Shown piece by piece: positions 50,823 through 60,946 of a stretch of 64,000 nt of DNA. Position numbers and translations under genes: made by a program. The stretch is from Ignavibacteria bacterium (GTDB lineage: Bacteria > Bacteroidota > Ignavibacteria > Kapaibacteriales > Kapaibacteriaceae), in NCBI GenBank assembly GCA_947495975.1, contig CANMBE010000001.1, positions 1-64,000 on the forward strand, in the 5' to 3' direction. How positions within the stretch are numbered: position 1 is the first letter of the stretch; every line of letters begins with the position of its first letter. The notes below the pieces were generated by a model, which worked only from the letters and a program-made list of their open reading frames with translations, was not told the origin of the DNA and did not search any database.

Positions 50823-52367
50823 CTACTTTGTGATGATCGTGATCTCTACTCGTCTGTTTTGTTGTCTGCCTTCGTCTGTATCATTTGAAGCAACAGGCTT
50901 ACGCTCGCCATAGCCAATAGCTATGAGCCGCTTTACGTTAACTCCACCACGCTTCACAATGTATTGCACAACAGCATCAACACGTTCTTCTGATAGCACC
51001 TGATTGTATTTGTCGCTGGCAACAGCATCCGTGTGACCACCAATTTCAATGGTCATTGTAGGGCTCCTAACGAGGACCTCGGCAATACGATTCAACTCCG
51101 GAAACGACTCCGGACGAAGTGTTGTCTTTTTGTAGTCAAAGGAGATGTTGTTCAGCTCAGCAACGCTTCCAGCTTCGATAGGAACCAGGTAGAGATCTCG
51201 CTTGATCTCTGTGTAGTCTGTGAGCTTCGAAAGATCAAGGTTGTCATTCACCGAAAGGAAGTTCTCTGCAGATGCACGGAAGCCATACGTGCCCCCTGCT
51301 GGCAGAACAATCTTGTAGCTCCCTGTTGTTGGAGTAGAACGTGCGCGGCCCGCTTCAGCACCTGCCGGCAACACCTCATAAATGATGTCCGCTTCTACCG
51401 GCTGGTTGGTGGCTTTGTTCAATACGCGGCCTGTAACAACTCCAACTGGACGTGGGCGTACTTTCTCTGGCAGACGAATGCGGAAAATGTCACCCGCACC
51501 AAAAGTATTACTGTACGAAACGTAGTAGGCATATTCGCCAGCCGCAGGAATCGTATAGTACAGATCCCAACCGGACGTGTTGATTGTAGGACCCAGATTT
51601 TCAGGGGCCGACCAATTGGTCCACGTTGAATCTAGCCTACGAGTAACGAACACATCAAATGCGCCATAGCCTCCCTGACCGTCTGAGGCGAAGTACAGCG
51701 ACGAGTTATCAGATGCAATGAATGGGGTGGCCTCGTGGCCAAGAGAGTTAACAACCACTCCCATATTCACAGGCTCGGAGAAAGAGCTGTCTTCCTGTGC
51801 AAAAGAAACATACAGGTCCTTGCCGCCTCGCGAATCTTTTCGCTCTATGGCAAGAATTAATGTGCGGTTGTCATTTGCCAATGAATATTCACCAAAGCGA
51901 GTGTCATTGTAGAAGTTTTTAATCACAACAGCTTTTGGAACAGACCATCCTTCAGCCGTACGGCGCGCAATAGCAATGCTGCGCTGACGATTTGTAGGTG
52001 CGCTATATCCATCGCCAACAATAATCGTGTTTCCATCGGGAGTAATGGAGCACAAATAGTTGTTATCACGATTATTCAGTGGAACTCCAACATTCTTGGC
52101 TATGCCCCACGTACCATCGCTTTGAAACTCACTAAGCCAGATATCCTGACGACCACCGCCAATGTTGTCTGGTGATTGACCTCGGCAGAAATACAATGAG
52201 AGTCCATCAGGTGCAATCACCGGAAGGATATCATCATATTGGCCGTTTACGTTTGGACCTACATTCATTGGGAGATATGTAGAATCTATCGTTTGTGCGT
52301 GCACAGTCACAGCAAGACTTGCGCACACAACTACCCAACAGGTCAGGTGTATCCAGACTTTTAGCAA
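50823..52367 (-). CDS. OmpA family protein with PD40/WD40-like repeats
   Basis: PD40 'DDILPVIAPDGLSLYFCRG'; OmpA domain 'IEIGGHTDAVASDKYNQVLSEERVDAVVQYIVKRGVNVKRLIAIGYGERKPVASNDTDEGRQQNRRVEI'-type C-term. Confidence 0.93.
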   Translation of the reverse strand: MLKVWIHLTCWVVVCASLAVTVHAQTIDSTYLPMNVGPNVNGQYDDILPVIAPDGLSLYFCRGQSPDNIGGGRQDIWLSEFQSDGTWGIAKNVGVPLNNRDNNYLCSITPDGNTIIVGDGYSAPTNRQRSIAIARRTAEGWSVPKAVVIKNFYNDTRFGEYSLANDNRTLILAIERKDSRGGKDLYVSFAQEDSSFSEPVNMGVVVNSLGHEATPFIASDNSSLYFASDGQGGYGAFDVFVTRRLDSTWTNWSAPENLGPTINTSGWDLYYTIPAAGEYAYYVSYSNTFGAGDIFRIRLPEKVRPRPVGVVTGRVLNKATNQPVEADIIYEVLPAGAEAGRARSTPTTGSYKIVLPAGGTYGFRASAENFLSVNDNLDLSKLTDYTEIKRDLYLVPIEAGSVAELNNISFDYKKTTLRPESFPELNRIAEVLVRSPTMTIEIGGHTDAVASDKYNQVLSEERVDAVVQYIVKRGGVNVKRLIAIGYGERKPVASNDTDEGRQQNRRVEITIITK

Positions 52368-52368
52368 A

Positions 52369-52968
52369 TCACTTGCCCTTTACAACCGAGAATGTAATCT
52401 TCTCAAGTGGATTGTCGCCAGCGTCGCGAGGATTGTTTACAACAACATCTGCAACTTCCATCCCACTCACAACTTCTCCGAATGCTGTGTATTGATTATC
52501 TAGCCATGGCGAGTCTGCAACACAAAGGAAAAACTGTCCGCTAAAGCTGTTCGGATCTTGTGTTCGTGCAGCCGAGAGTGTACCGCGCACATGTTTTGTG
52601 GGAGAGAACTCAGCAACAACCTTTTCTTGATGTCCGCCACTTCCCCATGAAGTACGCGGCTGGTCCTTACTATTTGGATCGCCCCCTTGAATCATGAAGT
52701 TTGGGATTACGCGGTGGAACGCCGATCCATCATACCAGCCCTCTGCAACGCGAGCGTCAAAAAATGCGCAATGTTTTGGTGCAATCTCGGGCCACAACCT
52801 AATCTCGATTTTCCCGAGTTCTTTGTTTCCCTGCGTAACGGTCATAATGTATGTCATAGCTTTTTTGTCCTTCGGTGTTGTTTGTGCCGACACATCGGCT
52901 GTTGCGAATACGCCCATCAGTAGGGCTGCGGCTGTAATGCTTGAGAGAAAATGCATGTCGATCTCCAT
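52369..52968 (-). CDS. secreted peptidylprolyl isomerase (cyclophilin type)
   Basis: 'GSAFHRVIPNFMIQGGDP', 'GTLSAARTQDPNSFSGQFFLCVADSPWLDNQYTAFGEV'; signal peptide. Confidence 0.95.
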   Translation of the reverse strand: MEIDMHFLSSITAAALLMGVFATADVSAQTTPKDKKAMTYIMTVTQGNKELGKIEIRLWPEIAPKHCAFFDARVAEGWYDGSAFHRVIPNFMIQGGDPNSKDQPRTSWGSGGHQEKVVAEFSPTKHVRGTLSAARTQDPNSFSGQFFLCVADSPWLDNQYTAFGEVVSGMEVADVVVNNPRDAGDNPLEKITFSVVKGK

Positions 52969-52980
52969 TTTGCGTTAATA

Positions 52981-54450
52981 CTACTTGCGTTTTATGCTAT
53001 TGATTACAACTGGAATTCGCGGAATGCCATCGGTTTCTCCTAACGGCCCTGGCTCTATTTCCACTCGTCCAATCTTGTCAAGAATATCCATTCCTTCTAT
53101 GACGTAGCCAAAAATGGTGTATTGGTAGGGAAGTGCAATTGCTTTGTTCAAACAAATGAAGAATTGGCTGGTTGCTGAGTTCGCAATGGGCTTGCGGGCC
53201 ATAGCCACAGCGCCTTTGATGTATCCCCGCCTGGCTGACGGTGTTTCTGGTTGAAGTTCATCTGCAAGAGGCTTTCCAGACGCTGTTTGCCCCCCTGTGC
53301 CCCATTCATTGCGGATTTGCGGGTTCTTGGTCTTTGGATCGCCCACCTGAATCGCATAATCGCGCCACACCCGATGAAACACTATCCCATTGTAGAAGCG
53401 CTTGTTAACGAGACTCAGGAAATTAGACACTGTCATCGGAGCATCTTTTCCATAGAGCTCAATGGTTATGGCTCCCTTAGAGGTATTCATCACCACGGTA
53501 TCCGTTGCTTCTACAAAAGTCTCTTGAGCAGTGTCTCTGGCAACAGTTGCGTCAGTAGAAGCGGTTGGTGGTTTGAGTTGCTCAAACTCTACAGCAGATG
53601 TTTTTTCTTGTTGCGAACAGGCCGTGAGAAGCAAAATGCAGCCAAGACCAATGCGGTAGAAAATGAATACACGTAGCGAATGAGTTCGCAGGTACTTCAA
53701 AAGAAATGTGATGGACCAGTAACCGCTCACAAGTGCCGCTACGGTAGCAACTGCAAGCTGCATGCCTCCATCTGTCCACGAAAGATATCTGACTTCATGT
53801 GCAAACTCCAACACACCTGCGGCTAGGATAGCTGGTATTGAAAGCAAGAATGAAAACCGTGCTGCATGCTCTCTGGTCATGCCCCTGAACAGCGCAGCCA
53901 TTATTGTTGAGCCACTGCGCGAGCTGCCTGGGATAAGTGCCAGGCACTGAGCAAAGCCAACTATCAGTGCGTCTTTCACTGTTACATCAGATGTTGTTCG
54001 CGTGAACGTTGCCTTGCGTTCAGCAAGCCACAGAAGCAATGCCATTGCTATGAGACTTGTACCAATGAGATGCAGGTTTTTTGTGAGTGCGCCTTCGAGT
54101 AAATCCTTCAATGCAAGTCCAACTACCACGATTGGTATTGTTCCAATGATTACAAGCCAACCCAGGCGAGCATCAGGACTTTGTTTTGCAAGAGGGCAGC
54201 GTGTTCTGGTGAAGTTTTCTACAAACCACCGCCGTGTGGTATTCAGAATGTCAACGCGGAAATACGCCAAGACTGCTACCAACGTACCCAACTGAATGGT
54301 TGCCATAAACGAAGTCCATCGCTCTGGATGCGCAGGGTCAATAACGCCAAGAGCTGCCGCAGCCACCGTAAGGTGCGCAGTACTTGAGACCGGGATAAAC
54401 TCCGTGAGCCCTTGTATGAGGCCAAGGATGAGCGCTGCAACTATTGACAT
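52981..54450 (-). CDS. uppP: fusion: undecaprenyl-diphosphatase (UppP/BacA) + cyclophilin-type peptidylprolyl isomerase
   Basis: UppP motifs 'LIQGLTEFIPVSSTAHL' and 'LIPGSSRSGSTIMAALFRG'; single ORF continues through 'YRIGLGCILLLTACSQQ' into 'VVMNTSKGAITIELYGKDAPMTVSNFLSLVNKRFYNGIVFHRV'. Confidence 0.9.
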   Translation of the reverse strand: MSIVAALILGLIQGLTEFIPVSSTAHLTVAAAALGVIDPAHPERWTSFMATIQLGTLVAVLAYFRVDILNTTRRWFVENFTRTRCPLAKQSPDARLGWLVIIGTIPIVVVGLALKDLLEGALTKNLHLIGTSLIAMALLLWLAERKATFTRTTSDVTVKDALIVGFAQCLALIPGSSRSGSTIMAALFRGMTREHAARFSFLLSIPAILAAGVLEFAHEVRYLSWTDGGMQLAVATVAALVSGYWSITFLLKYLRTHSLRVFIFYRIGLGCILLLTACSQQEKTSAVEFEQLKPPTASTDATVARDTAQETFVEATDTVVMNTSKGAITIELYGKDAPMTVSNFLSLVNKRFYNGIVFHRVWRDYAIQVGDPKTKNPQIRNEWGTGGQTASGKPLADELQPETPSARRGYIKGAVAMARKPIANSATSQFFICLNKAIALPYQYTIFGYVIEGMDILDKIGRVEIEPGPLGETDGIPRIPVVINSIKRK

Positions 54451-54468
54451 CTACGCAAAACTACCACA

Positions 54469-57285
54469 TCAATGGGCTTCATACCACGAAACTCCACTCC
54501 CTGTTTCCACAATTATTGGGACAAGGTCAAGAGGCAAGGCACGCTCCATCTCTTCCTTGGCAAGGCATGCAAGTGTATCAACCTCTGAAAGTGGGGCTTC
54601 AAAGACGAGTTCATCGTGCACCTGAAGCATCATGAGGGACTGCAAGCCCTCCTTTTTCATGCGGTTGTGAACTCGAATCATTGCAAGCTTCATCATATCC
54701 GCCGCAGTGCCTTGTATGGGCATGTTGATGGCAGCACGTTCTGCTGCTGTGCGCAAGCCACGATTGCTGGCGTTAATCGTTGGGAAATAACGCCTCCTTC
54801 CCAGCAGGGTAGAAGCATAGCCCCTTTCACGCGTAATAGCAACCGTTTCGTCTATGTAGTTTTTTATGCCAGCATATTTTTCGAAATAATTTTCGATAAT
54901 CTTTTGCGCCTCGTTGCGCGAAATTCCAAGGCCTTGGGCTAAACCGAATGCACCCTGACCATACATGATGCCAAAATTCACGGTCTTCGCTGTTCTTCTT
55001 TGATCATTTGTAACGGCTTCAATTGCAACATCAAAAAGAATAGCCGCGGTTGCGGAATGGATGTCGGCCCCGGAAGCAAATGCTGCAATAAGGTTCGGAT
55101 CCGTAGAGAATGCAGCCATGATGCGCAATTCAATCTGAGAATAGTCAGCAGATAGAATGACGTATCCATCACGTTGTGGTACAAAGGCTTTGCGAATTTG
55201 TTGGCCCAACTCTGTGCGTACCGGGATGTTCTGCAGGTTTGGATCTGTAGAAGAAAGCCTGCCTGTTGCGGCCACTGTTTGATTAAATGTTGTGTGAACA
55301 CGACCCGTGTCCGGATTGATCAAACGCGGTAGAGACTCAACATATGTGCTGCGAAGTTTTTCAACTTGACGGTAATCAAGCACCATCTGAGCAATTGGAA
55401 ACGTTTCTGCTAACTCCGTCAACACGCTAGAATCTGTTGAATACCCTGTCTTGGTTTTCTTTGATGCTGGCAACATCAAATTCTCAAACAACACTTCAGC
55501 AAGCTGCTTTGGCGAACTGATGGTAAAATTCTGTCCAGCTTCTTTCCAAATCTCTGCTTCAAGTCTCACTGCTTCTGCGCGCATAAACTCTCCCAACCCA
55601 CCCAATGCCTTTGTATCTATGAAAATGCCGTTGTATTCCATCGTTACCAACACTGGCACAGCATCAAACTCAATACTTTGGGCAAAGTTCAAGAGTTCTT
55701 CTTGTTCTAGCTGCTTCTTCATAAGGTGAGCGAGCTTCAATGCAAGGTCTGCATCCTCTGCAGCATACTCTGCAACGATCGCTGCATCTACATCTCGCAT
55801 TGACTTTTGTTGTCCACGCTTTTCGCCAATGAGTGACGTTATTGAGATTGGCGCATACTGCAGCCAGCGCTCAGACAATGCATCTAGATTATGAAGTCTG
55901 TCAGGATCTAATACGTAACTCGCCAACATCGAATCAAATGTTACCGGATGCACGTCAATACCATATCTCTTTAGAATGAGCATATCGTATTTGAGATTCT
56001 GACCACACTTACCAAGTGAAGAATCGTGCAGCAATGGCTTCACAACATCTAACACATCCTTAAGCGGCAGGCCGTGGCGCTCATCGTGTTCAGCAAACAG
56101 CGAGGAGGTTTCGCCAATTGCAGGATCATCAACATCGATGTAAAACGAAGTACCTTCTTCCGCACACAGTGCAATGCCTACAATTGCACACCGCATCGCG
56201 TTGAGCCCTGTTGTTTCAAGATCAACGGAGAGAAGAGAAGCCCCTTTCAATGACTCAATCATTTGCGAGAGTCCACCAGGAGTATCAACGAGTGTGTAGC
56301 TGTGCTCTATATCCGCTACAGTTTTTACGTGTGATGTTGCACCTGTAATTTCGTTGGGTACCCCAGTAGCATCCGTTATAGATTCCGAATCTGCACCGCT
56401 TGCTCCGTCTGCACTTCCGTATTTGGCAAACTTTCTTCGGAGGGTATGAAAACCCAATTCTTCGCAGAACGCATCAAGTGCTACAAAGTCCATCGGACGA
56501 CGAACGAGCGCAACTCGTTTTGCATCCACTGGAACATCAGTGTGGATGGTAACGAGGGTCTTTGAGAGGAAGGCCATCTCTCTACAATCTTCAAGTTTCT
56601 TTCGTACAGAAAGTCGCTCAACAGATTCAAGATTTTCATAGAGATTTTCTAACGAACCAAACTGCTCAATAAGTGGAATTGCTGTTTTTTCTCCTACGCC
56701 TTTTACACCTGGAACATTATCTGAAGCATCTCCAATGAGTGCAAGTACATCTATGACATGCTCTGGGCCTACACCAAATTTTTCTTTTACCTTAACAGCA
56801 TCGAGCACATCATACTCTCCAACATCGCGTCCGGGACGAAGGATTTTTACCTTGTCCGTAACGAGTTGGAAGTAATCCTTGTCGGATGTAACACAGAGGA
56901 TCTCATGACCATCATTACCCTCTCGCTTGCAGATGGTGCCTACAATGTCATCAGCTTCGAACCCTGGCATCTCTACCATCTCAAGCCCCATAAGCCCAAT
57001 CATCTGCTTTATTCGATGTAGCTGAGGAACAAGATCTTCAGGGAAGGCATCGCGGTGGGCCTTGTATTGATCGTAGAGAATGTGCCGAAAGGTAGGTTCT
57101 GGTGTATCAAAGACTACTGCAATTGCATCAGGTTGATGTCTATCGAGCAGCGAAGTGAGAATATTTGCAAATGCAAATACGGCAAATGTTGGCTCGCCGG
57201 CCGTGGACTGCATGCCGGTTCGAAGCAGTGCATGGTACGCGCGGAAAACCAGCGACATACCGTCTATGAGGATGAGTGGACGCAT
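54469..57285 (-). CDS. polA: DNA polymerase I
   Basis: 5'-3' exo N-term, 'LSVDLETTGLNAM' 3'-5' exo, 'DYSQIELRIMAAFS', 'RRTAKTVNFGIMYGQGAFGLA', 'MLQVHDELVFEAP'. Confidence 0.98.
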   Translation of the reverse strand: MRPLILIDGMSLVFRAYHALLRTGMQSTAGEPTFAVFAFANILTSLLDRHQPDAIAVVFDTPEPTFRHILYDQYKAHRDAFPEDLVPQLHRIKQMIGLMGLEMVEMPGFEADDIVGTICKREGNDGHEILCVTSDKDYFQLVTDKVKILRPGRDVGEYDVLDAVKVKEKFGVGPEHVIDVLALIGDASDNVPGVKGVGEKTAIPLIEQFGSLENLYENLESVERLSVRKKLEDCREMAFLSKTLVTIHTDVPVDAKRVALVRRPMDFVALDAFCEELGFHTLRRKFAKYGSADGASGADSESITDATGVPNEITGATSHVKTVADIEHSYTLVDTPGGLSQMIESLKGASLLSVDLETTGLNAMRCAIVGIALCAEEGTSFYIDVDDPAIGETSSLFAEHDERHGLPLKDVLDVVKPLLHDSSLGKCGQNLKYDMLILKRYGIDVHPVTFDSMLASYVLDPDRLHNLDALSERWLQYAPISITSLIGEKRGQQKSMRDVDAAIVAEYAAEDADLALKLAHLMKKQLEQEELLNFAQSIEFDAVPVLVTMEYNGIFIDTKALGGLGEFMRAEAVRLEAEIWKEAGQNFTISSPKQLAEVLFENLMLPASKKTKTGYSTDSSVLTELAETFPIAQMVLDYRQVEKLRSTYVESLPRLINPDTGRVHTTFNQTVAATGRLSSTDPNLQNIPVRTELGQQIRKAFVPQRDGYVILSADYSQIELRIMAAFSTDPNLIAAFASGADIHSATAAILFDVAIEAVTNDQRRTAKTVNFGIMYGQGAFGLAQGLGISRNEAQKIIENYFEKYAGIKNYIDETVAITRERGYASTLLGRRRYFPTINASNRGLRTAAERAAINMPIQGTAADMMKLAMIRVHNRMKKEGLQSLMMLQVHDELVFEAPLSEVDTLACLAKEEMERALPLDLVPIIVETGSGVSWYEAH

Positions 57286-57317
57286 CCTACAATCTACGGT
57301 CGTAGATTCGCATTCAG

Positions 57318-58271
57318 ATGCTTCACCAAATCCCCGACCCGATTCTTTTTGCTGGTTTTATTCTCCTCGTGCTGTTTTTGCTGGCGCTTGACCTGGGAAT
57401 ATTTAACCGCACACCCCACGTTGTGAAGGTAAGCGAAGCCCTCGGCTGGACTGTCTTCTGGATATGTCTTGCGCTTGGGTTCAACACCTTCATCTACGTT
57501 GCCAGGGGGCCAGTAGCTGCAACCGAGTTCTTTGCTGGTTACCTATTGGAGCAATCGCTTTCGGTAGATAACATCTTTGTTATCATTCTCATCCTGCGCT
57601 ACTTCAAGGTTGCACCTCAGTACCATCACAAGGTGTTGTTTTGGGGCATTCTTGGTGCCTTAGTCATGCGTGGATCAATGATCGGCCTGGGATCAGCATT
57701 GATCAACACCTTTCACTGGGTGTTCTACATCTTTGGTGGGTTTTTGTTGTTTACAGGAATTAGAATGGCTTTCTCGAGTGAGGAAGCAGAAAATCTTGAA
57801 GACAACATTGTTGTGAAATATTCTCGCAAGGTCTTTCGGATTACCGATACCTACCACCAAGAGCGGTTTAGCATCATAAAGGACGGAGTTCGTTGGTTCA
57901 CACCGCTGTTCCTCGTTGTTGTGGTAGTTGAATTCACAGACCTCATCTTCGCTGTTGATTCTATTCCCGCAATTTTTGCTATCACGAATGATACGTTTAT
58001 TGTTTTTACATCAAACGTTTTTGCGGTGATGGGTCTGCGATCATTGTTCTTTGCAGTGGCTGGTGTGATGGGAATCTTCCACTATCTCAAGTATGGACTC
58101 AGTCTCATACTCTCGCTCATAGGCATGAAGATGATCATTCACGATTGGTTTGTTGTACCGATTGATATTGCACTAGCAGCGATTGCCGTGATCTTAGTGC
58201 TCTCAATTCTTGCATCGTTGATCTTCCCAGAAAAACACAAGGAAGACGATGTTCCTGATGTATCTGCATAG
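57318..58271 (+). CDS. TerC family integral membrane protein
   Basis: 'FAGYLLEQSLSVDNIFVIILIL', 'VVEFTDLIFAVDSIPAIFAITNDTFIVFTSNVFAVMGLRSLFF'. Confidence 0.96.
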   Translation: MLHQIPDPILFAGFILLVLFLLALDLGIFNRTPHVVKVSEALGWTVFWICLALGFNTFIYVARGPVAATEFFAGYLLEQSLSVDNIFVIILILRYFKVAPQYHHKVLFWGILGALVMRGSMIGLGSALINTFHWVFYIFGGFLLFTGIRMAFSSEEAENLEDNIVVKYSRKVFRITDTYHQERFSIIKDGVRWFTPLFLVVVVVEFTDLIFAVDSIPAIFAITNDTFIVFTSNVFAVMGLRSLFFAVAGVMGIFHYLKYGLSLILSLIGMKMIIHDWFVVPIDIALAAIAVILVLSILASLIFPEKHKEDDVPDVSA

Positions 58272-58719
58272 ACTAGTTCTGGTGCTCTTGTGCACGTTTT
58301 TCGTTGCCTCATGCGCTAGTACAAAAGCATCACGCAGCAACATGCCAGAGCGTGCATCACGCATACTCGATGTTGCAGAATCACTACAGGGAACTACATA
58401 CTGCGCTGCTGGCGCTACACCTGAATGTTTTGATTGTTCTGGCTTTGTCTCATACTGTTTTGCAAAAGTTGGCATTAGCCTGCCACGCACATCTCAAGCC
58501 ATGTATCACGCTGGTGTTGCCGTTGATAAACAGATTTTACAATCGTGCGACATCGTTTTTTTTCGTACAAACAGCAATGGTATAGGTCACGTTGGTATCA
58601 TGATAGATACCGAGAGATTCATTCATGCATCTACAACTCGTGGAGTGATTATTTCGCCCCTTGTTGATTCATATTGGGCTCCACGATTCGTTGGCGGACG
58701 CAGAATAATCCAGCCGTAG
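58249..58719 (+). CDS. C40 (NlpC/P60) family lipoprotein
   Basis: Lipobox 'FVASCAS'; 'FDCSGFVSYCFAKVGISLPRTSQAMY', 'GHVGIMIDTERFIHAST'; overlaps terC 3' end. Confidence 0.93.
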   Translation: MFLMYLHRLVLVLLCTFFVASCASTKASRSNMPERASRILDVAESLQGTTYCAAGATPECFDCSGFVSYCFAKVGISLPRTSQAMYHAGVAVDKQILQSCDIVFFRTNSNGIGHVGIMIDTERFIHASTTRGVIISPLVDSYWAPRFVGGRRIIQP

Positions 58720-58968
58720 TTATCTCATTTCTTCGCTGTTGCCAAACCTTTGATCTACCGTTTTGAGGCGTGCAGTCTCAGCAAGTCCTGCCATTTTTTC
58801 ATATCATAACTACAATAATGTCATACTGTTACATCACTTCTGCGCCATAATGGCATGTTTTCACCTTTGGCACGATTTTCAATGAGGCTTGTTTGCACTG
58901 CATGACAGTAGAACACAGTAGATCAAAGATTTCAACATTTAATAATCGACCAATAGCAAGGAACCCTT

Positions 58969-60876
58969 ATGGGTAAAATCATCGGAATTGACCTAGGCAC
59001 AACAAACTCGTGCGTGTCTGTTATGGAAGGATCCACACCAGTGGTGATTGCCAATGTAGAAGGCATGCGCACAACACCTTCAGTTGTTGCTTTCACAAAA
59101 AGTGGTGAACGCCTCGTTGGTCAATCAGCAAAGCGCCAAAGCGTTACAAATCCCAAAAACACAGTGTACTCCATCAAGCGCTTCATGGGGCGCCAGATGT
59201 CTGAAGTATCAGACGAGGCAAAGAACGTTCCATACACAGTAGTTGCAGGTGAAAACGACACCGCTCGTGTTGATATTGATGGACGTCTCTATACGCCGCC
59301 TGAAATATCGGCGATGGTATTGCAGAAAATGAAGCAAACAGCAGAAGACTACCTCGGTGAGAAAATCACTGAGGCTGTTATTACTGTGCCTGCGTATTTC
59401 AACGACGCACAACGCCAGGCAACAAAAGATGCTGGCGAGATCGCTGGCCTAACGGTGCGGCGCATCATCAATGAACCAACTGCTGCTGCACTTGCGTATG
59501 GTCTCGACAAAAAGGGTCAGAACCAAACCATCGCCGTTTACGACCTGGGTGGTGGAACGTTTGACATCTCTGTGCTCGAAATTGGTGACGGTGTTTTTGA
59601 AGTGAAGTCCACCAATGGCGATACGCACCTTGGCGGCGACAACTTTGACCAGCGTCTCATCGACTTTCTCGCAGACGAATTCAACAAGCAAGAAGGTATT
59701 GACCTGCGCAAAGATCCGATGGCACTGCAGCGTCTACGCGAAGCCGCAGAGAAGGCAAAAATCGAGCTCTCACAAATGCTTCAAACAGATGTTAGTCTTC
59801 CGTTCATCACAGCAACTGCTGATGGTCCGAAGCACTTTAACGTAAACATCACACGTGCTCGCTTTGAACAACTCTGTGTTGATTTGTTTGACCGCTCACT
59901 CAAGCCATGTGAAGCTGCTTTGCGCGATGCAAAGCTCACACCATCACAAATTGATGAAGTGATTCTTGTAGGGGGCTCAACACGCATCCCTAAGATTCAA
60001 GAGCTAGTGAAGAACTTCTTTGGCAAGGAGCCATCTAAGGGTGTAAACCCAGATGAAGTTGTTGCCGTAGGCGCGGCCATCCAAGGCGGCGTGCTCTCTG
60101 GTGACGTAAAGGACGTGTTGTTGTTAGACGTTACGCCGTTGACGCTTGGCATTGAAACAATGGGTGGCGTTATGACTCCAATGATTCAGTCAAACACAAC
60201 CATTCCGCACCGCAAAACAGAAACGTATTCAACAGCGTCGGACAACCAACCCTCTGTTGAAATCAATATCCTTCAGGGTGAGCGTTCATTGGCTGCCGAT
60301 AACAAATCACTTGGCAAATTTCACCTCGATGGCATTCCACCAGCACCACGCGGTATTCCACAGGTTGAAGTGACATTCGACATTGACGCAAACGGAATTC
60401 TAAGTGTGGTAGCCAAGGATAAGGCCACCAACAAGGAGCAAACGATTCGCATTACAGGCTCAAGTGGGCTAGACAAGTCTGAAGTTGAGAAGATGAAGCG
60501 CGACGCTCAAGACCATGCTGCCGAAGACAAAAAACGCAAAGAAGAGATTGAGCTCCGCAACCAGGCTGATCAGTTGATCTACAGCACCGAAAAGCAGCTG
60601 AAGGAATTCGACGAGAAGCTCGATGCCGAAACAAAGGAGAAGATCACAAAGGCAAAGGATCGCCTGGTAGATGCAGCCAAGAACAACGCGGCTGACATCC
60701 GTCCGGCAACCGATGCACTGAATCAGATCTGGAGTGAGGCCTCAACCAAGATGTATGAGCAGGCGGCGCAAACACCACCAGCTGATGGCGAGCAACCGGC
60801 TGATGGCCAACCCGCAGGTGAAGCTGACGGCAATAAGGTTGAAGACGCAGATTATACCATTGTAGACGAGAAGTAA
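58969..60876 (+). CDS. dnaK: molecular chaperone DnaK
   Basis: '[18 protein letters not shown]', '[16 protein letters not shown]', acidic C-term '[12 protein letters not shown]'. Confidence 0.99.
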   Translation: MGKIIGIDLGTTNSCVSVMEGSTPVVIANVEGMRTTPSVVAFTKSGERLVGQSAKRQSVTNPKNTVYSIKRFMGRQMSEVSDEAKNVPYTVVAGENDTARVDIDGRLYTPPEISAMVLQKMKQTAEDYLGEKITEAVITVPAYFNDAQRQATKDAGEIAGLTVRRIINEPTAAALAYGLDKKGQNQTIAVYDLGGGTFDISVLEIGDGVFEVKSTNGDTHLGGDNFDQRLIDFLADEFNKQEGIDLRKDPMALQRLREAAEKAKIELSQMLQTDVSLPFITATADGPKHFNVNITRARFEQLCVDLFDRSLKPCEAALRDAKLTPSQIDEVILVGGSTRIPKIQELVKNFFGKEPSKGVNPDEVVAVGAAIQGGVLSGDVKDVLLLDVTPLTLGIETMGGVMTPMIQSNTTIPHRKTETYSTASDNQPSVEINILQGERSLAADNKSLGKFHLDGIPPAPRGIPQVEVTFDIDANGILSVVAKDKATNKEQTIRITGSSGLDKSEVEKMKRDAQDHAAEDKKRKEEIELRNQADQLIYSTEKQLKEFDEKLDAETKEKITKAKDRLVDAAKNNAADIRPATDALNQIWSEASTKMYEQAAQTPPADGEQPADGQPAGEADGNKVEDADYTIVDEK

Positions 60877-60897
60877 TCGCTCAGATATCTATTCATC

Positions 60898-60934
60898 AAG
60901 CCCGCCCTGGAGAAATCCGGGTCGGGCTTTTTTT
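60898..60934 (+). terminator. intrinsic terminator of dnaK
   Basis: AAGCCCG...CGGGCTTTTTTT hairpin with U-tract. Confidence 0.9.
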
Positions 60935-60946
60935 GTAGCTTCCCCT

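Noticed and set aside
52981-54450. Treating UppP and the PPIase as two separate genes
   Set aside because: There is no stop codon and no ATG at the junction. Only an in-frame TTG/CTG lies nearby, so a single ORF is what the sequence shows; separate translation cannot be excluded.
58868-58885. TTGGCACGATTTTCAAT upstream of dnaK as a sigma-54 promoter (rpoN is encoded in this window)
   Set aside because: The -24 part (TTGGCACG) fits, but the -12 GC at the required 10-bp spacing is absent (TTTTCAAT), so it does not meet the consensus.
59209-59691. Antisense ORFs inside dnaK and many other ORF-track entries of 60-200 aa on the opposite strand of long genes
   Set aside because: They overlap confidently assigned genes, show no recognisable motifs and are typical shadow ORFs.
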